DNA from: Arthrobacter sp. D5-1
GTDB lineage: Bacteria; Actinomycetota; Actinomycetes; Actinomycetales; Micrococcaceae
DNA: 64,000 nt
Direction of reading: 5' to 3'
NCBI RefSeq assembly: GCF_017357425.1
Contig: NZ_CP014571.1
Coordinates: 1,178,001 to 1,242,000 of the forward strand
Below, piece by piece: positions 16,248-25,408 of the stretch (position 1 is its first letter; the number at the start of each line of letters is the position of its first letter). Made by a program: the position numbers and the translations under genes. The notes beneath the pieces were generated by a model that made no database searches, was not told the DNA's origin, and was given only the letters and a program-made list of their open reading frames with translations.

Positions 16248-18369
16248 AAGCATCACCAAGCTGAGCTTCCTGGACTTTGGCCTGTTCCTTCCGCCACTTT
16301 TTGAGCTCCCTCATGGCGAAGTTGGTTCTCTGCGCAAGGGAGGGAACTTCGTCTCTTGTCGGCTCCGGAAGTGGAACAGGGTCTTCGAGCGGCTCGTCCA
16401 ACAACATCTCGACCGGAACGGTATCCCTGAGCTTGTTGATCGCTAATACGAGCTCAGAGGGAAAGGCCCTGTAATTTCCGAGCAGTACCGGCGAAACAGT
16501 GAACTTAGTTACGAAGGCCGTGAAGGTCAGTGTCCCTGAGTTCATAGCTTCCGTTGTTTTTGTCTGAAGCAATCTCAAGCCATCAAACACGGCTAGGTAC
16601 TCCCAAACCTCGAATCGTTCTTCCTCCGGGACTGATGACTCGGGTTTTCGCCATTCCTCAACCAGCCAAGTGGTGGCGTGATTGATCCAGGCTTGTCGAA
16701 GTTGGCTGGCGAAGGTCTCTGCGCTCTCCGAATTTGGTGTTGCAGCGTAGATCCCTGGCGGAACATCTGCCCAATCAGAGTGGTCGAGTTGAAGAGCGTA
16801 GCCCAGGGCGGCAGGTCTTTCGAACTTCTTCACCAATGCTTCGATGTCTTCGCGCTCCCAAGTCCTTTGGCTGCCGATGAGCTTGGCCAGCCATGAAACT
16901 TTAAGCGCGTGGCTGCTCGCGATGCCTTCATTCCTGTCTTGGGGTTTAGAAAGCCTGCTCGTCAGATGGCGGACTAGACGTCGGGTGTCGACAGTGTAGT
17001 CCGTATGTCGTTTGCCCTTGCGCACAGCCTTCATGCGCACGTCTTCAACCGGATGGTCGAAAGTCTCTGGACAGGTGTCCCCGGAGCGGATAGTGCCGGT
17101 GAGAATCTTGTCCAGGTCGCGGTGCACGAGGACATCGGAAACGTCACCTGCGGGCAATGAGAACGTGAAGTAGCGATCGAAGTACTCGCGATCATAGGCT
17201 CGGTATCTGCTTCCGAGGGCGCCCCATCCGTTACCCGGGAAAGCCCGAGGAAAGAGTGACGATAGGGCTTCGATCAGTTCGTCAGTTTGTTCTTCGTACC
17301 CGCAGGACTTCATTCTGTCCCGCCATATGTCCATCTCAGCCGGCTTGTGTTGCGAGACGTAACCTTGGTCCAGTGACAGGTCCTCTACCCAGCCAGGCAA
17401 TCGCTTGTAGAGATTTGGATAGAAGAGTCGCAGGAAGGTGAGAGCGAAAAAGTCCGCAGGGTCCACGTTTCCATCAGCAAGGCCTAGGAATGTGATTGCT
17501 TGCATTGCGTAACGACGGCACGCCCGGGGTGTAGTTAGGCTCGTCCACATGTGATCCTGATAGAACGACTCGAAGCGAATTTTCGGAGTCTGTCCACCGT
17601 TCATGCCCGCGGACGCACTATTTAGAACTGGTTCCAGATGGTTCCTGACGATTTTCTGCAGGAATTTCTGTTGGGGCTCGGGCAAATCGAGAGGATACTG
17701 GACGATTTTTTCCAGATAGATCTCGGCGTTGTCCGTGCCGCCCAGCACGCTTCCCAGAGTCTTTACTGTCGACGCGCGATCATAGGCGAGCAGATAGTTG
17801 ACCCGTGGGAACCTTCCAAGCAAACGGACGGTCTTCATCAACAGCAGTAAGTCGTTGGGGAGCAAACGGTCGACGTCGTCCACGACGACCAGAACCTTGC
17901 GGGTTGCAACCCATATCGATGCCGCTAGATCCTGGAACGCTGAGTCCCAGGACTTGGACGGCATGAATTCGCGCACCGTCTCTGCAGCGGCGGTGCCCAC
18001 GATAGGGATGGCTTTTAGGGCAGGAGCACTACGCCGAACTAGGTCGAAAGCCTTCTTGCGTAGGCTGTCCCGATCGTCGTTCGGGAATGCGTCAAGGATG
18101 GCCGAGTATAGCTCCGCTTGAAGCCGTTCGTCGTCAAAGGACCAGGGGTTGAAGTGCACGACGTGGATGGACTCGTCAATCTCTGCCGTGATGTAGTTCA
18201 GGACTGTCGTCTTGCCGGAGCCCCACGGACCGACAAGACCAAGAACCGTACTGTCATTGCTGTCAGCAAGGTTCTCGATGAGGCTCGCCACCATCTTTAC
18301 GAATGGTCCCCGTTCGAGTTCATCCTTCTTGGGGTCTGTTAGCGAAGAGTCTGTCCAGGGATCAATCAT
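16246..18369 (-). CDS. KAP-family P-loop NTPase
   Basis: 707 residues from an ATG at 18369. The KAP NTPase hallmarks are clear: Walker A GPWGSGKTT at 47-55, the NPW motif at 74-76, and Walker B with DDVDRL at about 159-169, followed by a sensor-like segment (YLLAYDR). Most KAP proteins carry membrane helices inserted in the P-loop domain; here residues 115-135 (APALKAIPIVGTAAAE) are only weakly hydrophobic, so this is probably a soluble version. The C-terminal 450 residues are helical and unassigned. KAP NTPases include the F-plasmid phage-exclusion protein PifA and are common in bacterial defence loci. The placement in an accessory region beside a PIN-like protein supports such a role without proving it. 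Confidence 0.85.
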   Translation of the reverse strand: MIDPWTDSSLTDPKKDELERGPFVKMVASLIENLADSNDSTVLGLVGPWGSGKTTVLNYITAEIDESIHVVHFNPWSFDDERLQAELYSAILDAFPNDDRDSLRKKAFDLVRRSAPALKAIPIVGTAAAETVREFMPSKSWDSAFQDLAASIWVATRKVLVVVDDVDRLLPNDLLLLMKTVRLLGRFPRVNYLLAYDRASTVKTLGSVLGGTDNAEIYLEKIVQYPLDLPEPQQKFLQKIVRNHLEPVLNSASAGMNGGQTPKIRFESFYQDHMWTSLTTPRACRRYAMQAITFLGLADGNVDPADFFALTFLRLFYPNLYKRLPGWVEDLSLDQGYVSQHKPAEMDIWRDRMKSCGYEEQTDELIEALSSLFPRAFPGNGWGALGSRYRAYDREYFDRYFTFSLPAGDVSDVLVHRDLDKILTGTIRSGDTCPETFDHPVEDVRMKAVRKGKRHTDYTVDTRRLVRHLTSRLSKPQDRNEGIASSHALKVSWLAKLIGSQRTWEREDIEALVKKFERPAALGYALQLDHSDWADVPPGIYAATPNSESAETFASQLRQAWINHATTWLVEEWRKPESSVPEEERFEVWEYLAVFDGLRLLQTKTTEAMNSGTLTFTAFVTKFTVSPVLLGNYRAFPSELVLAINKLRDTVPVEMLLDEPLEDPVPLPEPTRDEVPSLAQRTNFAMRELKKWRKEQAKVQEAQLGDA

Positions 18370-18532
18370 GCTGAGATTCTAAACGCGGAGACACACGACT
18401 CCATGTATGCGAGTCGTTGAGACGAAGCTGATTCCCAGTCCCAACCCGGAATCGCCAATTTCGCTTGGCCCGATAGACTTGGGGCTGCGTGTTTGCACGT
18501 AAACCAAGATTTATGAGTAATGCACCCTGAGA

Positions 18533-19621
18533 TTGGACACGGCCACCTTGCGAGAATTCACCGCCCGCTTTGCCACCGCCGAGGAAATCGACAACTGGGA
18601 CAAGCACGTCACGGCCAATCCGAACGGCGGCAACATGCTGCAGTCGGACGCCTACGCCGCCGTCAAGGACGGCAACGGCTGGCTGGTCCGCCGCCTGGTG
18701 GTGGAGACCGCCGATTACACCAGCTACAACCTGCTCCTGGAGAAGAAGTTCCCGGTCCTGGGCCGGCTTTGGTACCTGATCAAGGGGCCGGACGCTGCCG
18801 CCGTGGATGACATCAGCCCCTTGCTCAAGGCCATCTCCACCCTGGCCAAGGAGCAGAAGATGAACGTCTTCACCATCAAGATCGAGCCGGACATCGTTGA
18901 ATCGCCAGTGGTTGCAGCACAACTCAAGGCCGCAGGACTGGTCAAGGCGCCCAACATCCAGTCCAACGATTCCACCGCGCTGCTGGACATCTCGGCGCCG
19001 GCCAACGAGGTCCTCCGCAGCATTTCCTCGCGCGCCCGGAATGCGGTCCGCAGGGCGCAGCGCGAAGGCTGCGAGGTTGTGCAGGGAGAGCCCGGCGAGG
19101 ACAGTTATCGCAAGCTTTACGCCCTCATGCGGAACACCATGGACGCTAAAGGCGCCATGCCACTGCGAAGCTACGAGTACTACGCAAAGTTTTGGGAAGA
19201 GTTCTGCAGCCGGGGCCAGGGTCACTTCTTCTTCGTCTACGAGGATGGGGCACCGAGCGTGGGGGCTTTCGTCATCAACTACGGCTCCAAGGCCACCTAC
19301 AAGGACGGCGGATCCACCCAGAACCGCAAGCAGTACGGCGACTCACATCTGGTCCAGTGGGCAGCGATCCAGCGCATGCAGGAGCTCGGCTGCGTGGAGT
19401 ACGACTTCTGCGGTACGCCGCCTGCCGCAAGGATCAAGGACAAGAGCCACCCGCTCTACGGCCTTGGATCGTTCAAGACAAGCTTCACCAAAACCGTCAC
19501 GGACTTTGTGGGCTGCTACGACCTCGTCCTGGGACCTGTCCGCTACAAACTTTGGCTCAAGGGTGCGGAACGCATCTTCCGCCGACTCGAGACCATGCGC
19601 ACCGGCGGCCAGTTCTACTGA
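18533..19621 (+). CDS. FemAB/FemX-type peptidoglycan-bridge aminoacyltransferase
   Basis: 362 residues. FemABX enzymes add amino acids from aminoacyl-tRNA to the peptidoglycan precursor (lipid II) to build interpeptide bridges. The sequence has two GNAT-like halves: N-terminal GGNMLQSDAYAAVK, then SSRARNAVRRAQREG (the conserved basic helix after the S-x-x-x-R-x-x-x-R pattern), a second-half substrate region (RSYEYYAKFWEEF) and a closing Y-D-F-C-G-T segment. It lacks the long coiled-coil arm of the next gene. The best start is TTG at 18533; the ribosome site is weak. It precedes a second FemAB gene by 87 bases. Confidence 0.85.
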   Translation: MDTATLREFTARFATAEEIDNWDKHVTANPNGGNMLQSDAYAAVKDGNGWLVRRLVVETADYTSYNLLLEKKFPVLGRLWYLIKGPDAAAVDDISPLLKAISTLAKEQKMNVFTIKIEPDIVESPVVAAQLKAAGLVKAPNIQSNDSTALLDISAPANEVLRSISSRARNAVRRAQREGCEVVQGEPGEDSYRKLYALMRNTMDAKGAMPLRSYEYYAKFWEEFCSRGQGHFFFVYEDGAPSVGAFVINYGSKATYKDGGSTQNRKQYGDSHLVQWAAIQRMQELGCVEYDFCGTPPAARIKDKSHPLYGLGSFKTSFTKTVTDFVGCYDLVLGPVRYKLWLKGAERIFRRLETMRTGGQFY

Positions 19622-19708
19622 CGGCCACCGCAGCCCGCAAGCCAAGCAACTTCAGGCCCGCCCCTGCCACCAACGGGTGCAAATCTACATTTAGGTGAGG
19701 AAATTTCT

Positions 19709-21052
19709 TTGACTCCGATTGAGGCTGGAACCGCCATGGAATTCGTGATTCTCAGTGACGCTGATTTCGAGACCTTTGCCAAGGGACACCCACAGGGAAG
19801 CTTCATCCAGTCCATGGACCTCACGCGATTCCAGCGTGCCCGTGGCCAGGAAGTGGAACTCTTCGGGGTCATGCAGGGCGGCAGCCTGATCGCTGCGGGA
19901 AAACTCGTCTACTCGTCCAACCGCCTGGGCTACAAGATCGCAGACTGCGCCAAGGGACCACTGATGGACTACAGCGACCCCACAGTGGTGCGCTTCGTCG
20001 TCGAGCAGTTGAAAATGCATGCAGCCTCGAAGAAGGCCGCTGAACTGCGGATCTCACCCAACATCCGGTACATCGCGCGCGACGAAGAGGGCGCAGAGCA
20101 CCCCGAGGTGGAGGACAACCGTCCCCTGCTGAAGGAATTCGAGGGTTTGGGCTTCAAGCACCAAGGCTTCGACATGAACTTCGCCAACATCAACTGGATG
20201 TTCGTCAAACAGCTCAACGGGATTGCTGATTCCGAAGAGCTCATCATGGGCATGAACTACCGCACCCGCAAGGCCATCCGTAAAGCCGAGAAGAACGGTG
20301 TGTACCTGGAACAGGCCACGCTGGAAACGCTGGATGAGTTCTACAACGCGCTGAGTACCGCTGGAGATGAGAAGGGCTTCACGTACCGCGAACGCGAGTA
20401 CTACGAGCAACTGCTCCGCAACACTTCGGACGAGTTCACCAAGCTCATGATGGCCAAGATCAACATCCCTGAGTACCGGGCGTCCATCACGGAACGGCTG
20501 GAGGCTGAATCAAAGACCCTCGCAGACCTCAAGCGAGAAGTCGAAGCGACTGGCAGCAAGAAAAAGGCCAACCGCGTCAAGGTAGTCCAGGACCTCGTGG
20601 ACAGCTATGAGCGCAGCCTCAAGGACATCGAACGCTTCCCTGACTCCGTAGGCGTGGCCACTGTGGCTGCCATCCACTTCGCATGCTCGGGCGACGAACT
20701 GGTGTGCGTCATTGGCGGCACCGTGCAGGACTATATCTACTTCAATGGCGCTACGTCCCTGTACTGGGGCATGATGCTCCACGCGCTCAACAACGGATAC
20801 TCGCGCTACAACTTCTACGGCACGTTTGGCATCCAAGGCCAGGACGAGACCGGGCACGGCGGTTACGAATTCAAGAAGGGATTCGGGGGCGAGGTGGTCC
20901 AGCTGGTGGGGGACTTCGTTGCACCGGTGAACCCGCTCATCTTCAACGCCTACCGCGTGGTCAGGAAGCTTGCAGGGGCTGCCCAGACAGTACTGGGACG
21001 ATTGCCACTGGAGAAATTGCCGGTAGTAGGAAAATTTCGGAGGAACCGCTAA
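19709..21052 (+). CDS. Second FemAB-type peptidoglycan-bridge aminoacyltransferase
   Basis: 447 residues from a TTG at 19709 with a good GGTGAGGA site; an ATG nine codons later is an alternative. Two GNAT-like domains are separated by a helical, charged arm (about residues 255-310, ITERLEAESKTLADLKREV and onward), the coiled-coil hairpin seen in FemA/FemB. Conserved pieces include GSFIQSMDLTRFQ at the N-terminus, NYRTRKAIRKAEKNG and the C-terminal YNFYGTFGIQG. Two different Fem enzymes in tandem suggest sequential addition of bridge residues, as in Micrococcaceae with multi-residue interpeptide bridges. The cytoplasmic face of the membrane is the expected location. Confidence 0.88.
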   Translation: MTPIEAGTAMEFVILSDADFETFAKGHPQGSFIQSMDLTRFQRARGQEVELFGVMQGGSLIAAGKLVYSSNRLGYKIADCAKGPLMDYSDPTVVRFVVEQLKMHAASKKAAELRISPNIRYIARDEEGAEHPEVEDNRPLLKEFEGLGFKHQGFDMNFANINWMFVKQLNGIADSEELIMGMNYRTRKAIRKAEKNGVYLEQATLETLDEFYNALSTAGDEKGFTYREREYYEQLLRNTSDEFTKLMMAKINIPEYRASITERLEAESKTLADLKREVEATGSKKKANRVKVVQDLVDSYERSLKDIERFPDSVGVATVAAIHFACSGDELVCVIGGTVQDYIYFNGATSLYWGMMLHALNNGYSRYNFYGTFGIQGQDETGHGGYEFKKGFGGEVVQLVGDFVAPVNPLIFNAYRVVRKLAGAAQTVLGRLPLEKLPVVGKFRRNR

Positions 21053-21079
21053 TCACACAAGCCAAGGGAGGATCACCGC

Positions 21080-22567
21080 GTGACTGAACGCCCCGACGGG
21101 TCCGCCAGCAGGCCCCATACTGACGGGTTGCCCAAAACCCAGCCGCTCAGGCCATCCCAGGTCCGGCAAAACGTCAACGCCAAGCGTATGCTCATGCGTC
21201 TTGTCCAAGGTGACAGCCCGCCCACGGCGCCCATGAACATCGTGGACCGTTTGGCGGGAAGCCCTTATGCCAACCCCACCATCCAGGTAGTGGGAGTGGA
21301 TGCTTCGGCCCGCAAAACCATCGACTTCGCCCTGCATCTGGCGGAGGTCATGTTCCGTTATGGAGCGGGCGCCCTTGAAGTTGAGACGAGCATGATCGCG
21401 GTGACGGCTGCCCTGGGCCTGAAGAACGTCGAAGTGGACATCACCAACCAGTCGGTGGCCATCAACTACGCTCCCAAGGACCAGACGCCCATCACGCTGC
21501 TGCGTGTTGTTCGATCCTGGACCAACAACTACGCCGGCTTGGCGCAGGTGCACCAGCTGGTGACTGACATAGTTGCCGGGGGAGTGGGCCGCGATGAAGC
21601 CGTACGCCGCTTGAACGAAATCATCCGCAGCGCCAAGCCTTTCCCGCGCTGGATGGTCACGATTGCCTTCGGCATCTTCTCCGCAGTTTTCGTGGGCGTC
21701 CTGGGAGGTGGCCTGGGCGCATCCGCGGTGGCCTTCTGCTCCAATATCCTGATCAGCCTGCTCTCACGCCAGCTTGCACGGTGGCGGACAGCGGACTTCT
21801 TCAACACCATGGCGTGCGCGTTCCTGGTCACCTTTATCGCGCTGATGCTGCGGTGGGCGGGTGTCGACATTGCTCCGTCCATTGTGGTTGCCGGCGGAAT
21901 CCTGCTGTTGCTGCCAACGGGTCGACTTGTCTCGTCTGTCCAAGATGCGATCAACGGCTTCCCGGTGACGGCGGCCGGCCGATTCCTTTCCACGGCGCTG
22001 ACGTTCGGTGCCATCGTGGCAGGGATCGGCGTCGCCGTGGTGGTCGGAACACTGATTGGCAGCGAGGTCCTGGACGTCACGGACACCTTCCCCGATGCGT
22101 ATCCCTTGTGGGGTCAGGCGATCCTGATCGCGATCGCGGTGGTGGCCATCGGTGTCACCGAACAAACGCAACTGCGCCTGTTGTTCCCGACGGCGGCAGT
22201 GGGCATTGTGGGCTTCTTCGTTCTGTGGGGGGCTGGGGCCGCCGGGCTCGGCGATCGCCTGTCACCCGCGGTCGCCGCGGTGGTCATTGGCCTGCTGGGA
22301 CGTGTGGTGGCGCTCAAACTCGGAGCACCGCAGCTGGTGGTTGCGGTTCCGGCCGCGTTGATCCTGCTTCCCGGCCTCACCATATTCCGGTCAATGTATG
22401 TTTTGACCGTCGAAGAGGGAGACATTCTGCTCGGTGCGGGTGGCATGCTGAACGCCGGGGCGATTGTCCTTGGTGTGGCTGCGGGCATCGTGCTCGGCGA
22501 CAACCTCGCCCGGCCATTGACCAAGGGCCTGTCCAGCAACGAGCGGCGCAGGGTCCGCAGGCGATAA
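21080..22567 (+). CDS. ThrE-type threonine/serine exporter
   Basis: 495 residues from a GTG with an AGGGAGG site. The N-terminal cytoplasmic domain (about 75-190, DFALHLAEVMFRYGAGALEVETS) is the amphipathic, hydrolase-like region of the ThrE/DUF1212 family; about ten hydrophobic helices follow to the end (ThrE_2/DUF3815 half). The family exports threonine and serine by proton motive force in corynebacteria. It lies 27 bases after the second fem gene on the same strand, so it may be co-transcribed; a link between bridge amino acids and Ser/Thr efflux is only suggested by position. A strong terminator follows. Confidence 0.88.
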   Translation: MTERPDGSASRPHTDGLPKTQPLRPSQVRQNVNAKRMLMRLVQGDSPPTAPMNIVDRLAGSPYANPTIQVVGVDASARKTIDFALHLAEVMFRYGAGALEVETSMIAVTAALGLKNVEVDITNQSVAINYAPKDQTPITLLRVVRSWTNNYAGLAQVHQLVTDIVAGGVGRDEAVRRLNEIIRSAKPFPRWMVTIAFGIFSAVFVGVLGGGLGASAVAFCSNILISLLSRQLARWRTADFFNTMACAFLVTFIALMLRWAGVDIAPSIVVAGGILLLLPTGRLVSSVQDAINGFPVTAAGRFLSTALTFGAIVAGIGVAVVVGTLIGSEVLDVTDTFPDAYPLWGQAILIAIAVVAIGVTEQTQLRLLFPTAAVGIVGFFVLWGAGAAGLGDRLSPAVAAVVIGLLGRVVALKLGAPQLVVAVPAALILLPGLTIFRSMYVLTVEEGDILLGAGGMLNAGAIVLGVAAGIVLGDNLARPLTKGLSSNERRRVRRR

Positions 22568-22577
22568 GTGGAACACT

Positions 22578-22616
22578 ACGAACGGCGCTGCCATGAGGCG
22601 GCGCCGTTCGTGTTTT
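22578..22616 (+). terminator. Intrinsic terminator after the exporter gene
   Basis: ACGAACGGCGC / GCGCCGTTCGT stem followed by TGTTTT. Confidence 0.85.
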
Positions 22617-22644
22617 AAGTGCTGAAGTTGTACCTGCGCCGAAC

Positions 22645-23484
22645 CTAGATCTGTCCGACCGGAAGCTTCTTCTCCGCTTGGAACACTTCTTCGACGCGAC
22701 CCTGTGCCCAGTAGCCGGACAGTGACACCTGGGAACGCTCCAATCCCCGCTGGACGAAGAAGATCTCACGGAGGCCCTTCATGTAACCCCGCTCACCGTG
22801 GGCGAAAACGTCCACCCGGCCGGGCAGCCATTCAGTGGTGCGCAGGGCTTCGAGCAGCAAGTCACTGGAGCCCGCGGGTACCCCGTTGCGCTGCAGCCAG
22901 TGCAGCTTCACGCCGGCGGGGGCGGAGATCGGCAGGATGTCGGCCTCATTGTCCACTTCCAGGAACACCGTTCCGCGGGCATCAGGGGCAAGAGCCTCCA
23001 CGCATGCTGCAATGGCCGGGATCGCGGCGTCGTCGCCGGCGAACAAGTACCAGTCGGCGTCGGGGGCCGGGTTGTAGGCACCGCCAGGTCCGGTGAAGAC
23101 CAACGAGTCGCCGGGTTCTGCTGCTGCCGCCCAAGGGCCTGCCAGCCCTTCGTCGCCGTGCACCACGAAGTCGATGGCCAGTTCCTGGGCTTCAAGGTCC
23201 ACCCAGCGGATGGTGTAGGTCCTGGTGTGCGGCCACAGCTCCCGTGGCATGGTCTCGCGGATGGCCCACAGGTCCAGCGGAAGCTCGTACTCGACGCCCG
23301 GCTGGGGGAAGACGATCTTGACGTAGCGGTCCACGTACTGGTTGTTCGTGTAGTCACTGAACCCTGGTCCGCCGGCCACGATCCGCACCATATGCGGTGA
23401 AAGGCGTTCATTCCGCAGGACTGTCAGGTTGACCTGCGGGCGGGTTGTACGGGTGGCGGACGAAGTCACGGGGAGAGCAGACAT
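22645..23484 (-). CDS. Siderophore-interacting protein (FAD-dependent ferric-siderophore reductase)
   Basis: 279 residues, SIP/ViuB family. The N-terminal FAD-binding barrel spans about 15-140 (RTYTIRWVD corresponds to the R-x-Y-[TS] FAD motif, FVVHGDEGLAGPWA follows). The C-terminal NAD(P)H-binding half has YLFAGDDAAIPAIA at about 165-180, VFAHGERGYMKGLR, and SGYWAQGRVEE near the end. It would release iron from ferric siderophores in the cytoplasm. An IdeR/DtxR-like iron box abuts the ATG, leaving no room for a normal leader, so the message may be leaderless and iron-repressed. Confidence 0.92.
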   Translation of the reverse strand: MSALPVTSSATRTTRPQVNLTVLRNERLSPHMVRIVAGGPGFSDYTNNQYVDRYVKIVFPQPGVEYELPLDLWAIRETMPRELWPHTRTYTIRWVDLEAQELAIDFVVHGDEGLAGPWAAAAEPGDSLVFTGPGGAYNPAPDADWYLFAGDDAAIPAIAACVEALAPDARGTVFLEVDNEADILPISAPAGVKLHWLQRNGVPAGSSDLLLEALRTTEWLPGRVDVFAHGERGYMKGLREIFFVQRGLERSQVSLSGYWAQGRVEEVFQAEKKLPVGQI

Positions 23485-23503
23485 ATAGGTAAGCCTAAGC
23501 TAA
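23485..23503 (-). promoter_or_regulatory. IdeR/DtxR-type iron box
   Basis: On the minus strand TTAGCTTAGGCTTACCTAT matches the known 19-bp iron box (TTAGGTTAGGCTAACCTAA) at most positions. It ends directly before the start codon, so bound repressor would block the promoter or the transcript start. Confidence 0.82.
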
Positions 23504-23536
23504 TTTCCTGCACGTCCGCTGGAGATGAGTCAAAGG

Positions 23537-24307
23537 TTACAGGACAGGCAGTTCCCAGTTGATGGGTTCGGCGCCCTGTTCCGCCAGCAGCTCGTTGCTG
23601 CGGCTGAAGGGCTTGGAGCCGAAGAATCCCCGGGAAGCCGAGAGGGGACTGGGATGGACCGACACGATGGACGGTGCTCCATCCAGCAGTGGCAGGACGC
23701 CCTCGGCGTCTTTGCCCCAGAGGATGGCAACCAACGGGCTGCGCCGCCCCGCACCGTCCGTACGGCGGGCGACGGCGGTGACTGCCGCCGTCGTGATGGC
23801 CTCCCAGCCTTTGCCGCGATGCGAGCCGGCAGCTCCGGCGGTGACGCTGAGGACACGGTTCAGCAGGAGGACGCCCTGGCCCGTCCAGGCGCTGAGGTCG
23901 CCATGGACCCGGGGAGGCAACCCGAGGTCGTCGTGCAGTTCCCGGTAGATATTGGCGAGGCTGCGCGGGATGGGCCGCGTCTGTGGGGAGACTGCAAAGG
24001 AGAGCCCGACGGCGTGTCCCGGCGTGGGGTAGGGGTCTTGGCCCAGAATCAGTACCTTGACCTCTGCCAGCGGCTGCTGGAAGGCGCGCAGAAGGTGGCC
24101 GGCCGACGGAAGGACATGGATACCGTTCTTGGCTTGGGTCGCGACGAAGTCCAATGCGCTTCGCAGCTCCCCTTCCACGGGCCGCAGGGCATCGGCCCAG
24201 TCGGGGGCCATCAGGTGTTCCAGTGGGCGGTCAGGGAGCTCGGCAAAACCTGTCTGGTCCAGGTTGTCCGGCTCAAGGTCAAAGAGTGCATCCTCGCCAT
24301 TCACCAC
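23537..24307 (-). CDS. ung: Uracil-DNA glycosylase, family 1
   Basis: 256 residues; removes uracil from DNA to start base-excision repair. The catalytic water-activating motif GQDPYP is at 89-94 (Asp91), and the DNA-intercalation loop HPSPLSA is at 218-224 with the catalytic His218; LLLNRVLSV and ILWGKDAE are also family motifs. The first 30 residues are an acidic extension beyond the usual core, and the ATG at residue 33 (MAPDWADAL) is an alternative start close to typical family length. Its 5' end faces the DUF3263 gene across a 107-base divergent promoter region. Confidence 0.95.
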   Translation of the reverse strand: MVNGEDALFDLEPDNLDQTGFAELPDRPLEHLMAPDWADALRPVEGELRSALDFVATQAKNGIHVLPSAGHLLRAFQQPLAEVKVLILGQDPYPTPGHAVGLSFAVSPQTRPIPRSLANIYRELHDDLGLPPRVHGDLSAWTGQGVLLLNRVLSVTAGAAGSHRGKGWEAITTAAVTAVARRTDGAGRRSPLVAILWGKDAEGVLPLLDGAPSIVSVHPSPLSASRGFFGSKPFSRSNELLAEQGAEPINWELPVL

Positions 24308-24414
24308 GCCATTGTCTCCCGCGCAATCCCGGACCGGCGAATGACAGCGTTGTTATTCGCCCGTAACATAGGGGTAGGACATTTTTCCCCCAACACGCGT
24401 CGAAGGAGTGTGCC

Positions 24415-24750
24415 GTGGCAGAACCAGCACCGGAACCGATGGCGCCGCAGTCAACAGGGTTTGCCCTTGCAGACCTTGCGGCCGGGATCCGCAGTGACTC
24501 TCCGCTCAGCGAACGGGACCAGCAGATGCTGGCCCTGGAACGGCAGTGGTGGAAGTACTCAGGGGCCAAGGAACAGGCCATCCGTGAGCTGTTCGATCTC
24601 TCGGCAACACACTATTACCAGATCCTCAACGCGCTGATAGATACCGAAGACGCGTTGGCCCACGATCCCATGCTCGTCAAGAGATTGCGTAGACTACGTA
24701 CGTCCCGCCAGCGTGCGCGGACGGCACGTCGCTTGGGGTCCGACGCGTAA
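24415..24750 (+). CDS. DUF3263 domain protein
   Basis: 111 residues from a GTG with a GGAG site. The conserved DUF3263 segment spans about 30-95: LSERDQQMLALERQWWKYSGAKEQAIRELF then ATHYYQILNALID. It looks like a helix-turn-helix-bearing, actinobacterial-specific small protein and is basic at the C-terminus (RRLRTSRQRARTARR), so DNA binding is possible. Function is unknown. It lies just upstream of a LytR_C protein, an arrangement I recall as conserved in Micrococcaceae. Confidence 0.88.
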   Translation: MAEPAPEPMAPQSTGFALADLAAGIRSDSPLSERDQQMLALERQWWKYSGAKEQAIRELFDLSATHYYQILNALIDTEDALAHDPMLVKRLRRLRTSRQRARTARRLGSDA

Positions 24751-24799
24751 ATCGCCAGGCTGATCTGTCAGCAGCAACCAGCAAGGACAACGCTTCACC

Positions 24800-25408
24800 A
24801 TGACCAAATATGCCAAGGACGAATTCGACCAGGTCCCGCAGAACACCTCGCGGCAGGGCGTTCACCGGGACGCCCAGGAAACCACACGCCCCACGTTGTG
24901 GCCGGTCCTGACTGTTGGGGCTGTGGCCCTGGTTTTGGGGTTGGTGGCCTTCCTGGTCCTTCCGAACCTCGGCGTGGTGGCTCCCAATGCCGCGCCCAGC
25001 GTCTCGACGCCGGCGCCGCAGCAGACTGATTCGTCGCCGTCAGCGGCACCGGGCGAATCCAGCAGTGCACCGTCCGCTTCCAGCGAGCCGACACCGTCAG
25101 AGAGCCCCTCCGCAACGCCGTCCTCGGCACCGGTGGACAAGTCCACCCCGGTTGCCGTGTACAACGGTGCCGGCACCGCTGGCTTGGCTGGCCGCGTGGC
25201 CGGTCTTGTGGAAGCCGACGGCTGGACACTCAGCACCGTGGGCAACTGGGGCGGCCTGCCGCAGCAGACATCCGTGATCTTCTACAACGCGCCTGAGCAG
25301 AAGGTCAACGCCGAGGCGTTGGGCACCTTGTTGGGCATCCAGACGATCCTTGAGTCGCCCGAGGTGCAGCAGCAGTTGGTGGTTGTAGCAGGACCTGGCT
25401 ACCAGTAA
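24800..25408 (+). CDS. Membrane-anchored LytR C-terminal-domain protein
   Basis: 202 residues. A cytoplasmic N-terminus (about 1-35) is followed by one transmembrane helix (about 37-58), a Ser/Pro/Ala-rich linker (about 60-115) and a compact LytR_C domain (about 118-200) that starts TPVAVYNGAGTAGLA and contains GNWGGLPQQTSVIFY. Domains of this type sit outside the membrane in cell-wall-associated proteins and are often attached to LytR-CpsA-Psr ligases; here the catalytic ligase part is absent. A helper role at the wall is inferred. It follows DUF3263 by 49 bases on the same strand and may share its transcript. Confidence 0.85.
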   Translation: MTKYAKDEFDQVPQNTSRQGVHRDAQETTRPTLWPVLTVGAVALVLGLVAFLVLPNLGVVAPNAAPSVSTPAPQQTDSSPSAAPGESSSAPSASSEPTPSESPSATPSSAPVDKSTPVAVYNGAGTAGLAGRVAGLVEADGWTLSTVGNWGGLPQQTSVIFYNAPEQKVNAEALGTLLGIQTILESPEVQQQLVVVAGPGYQ

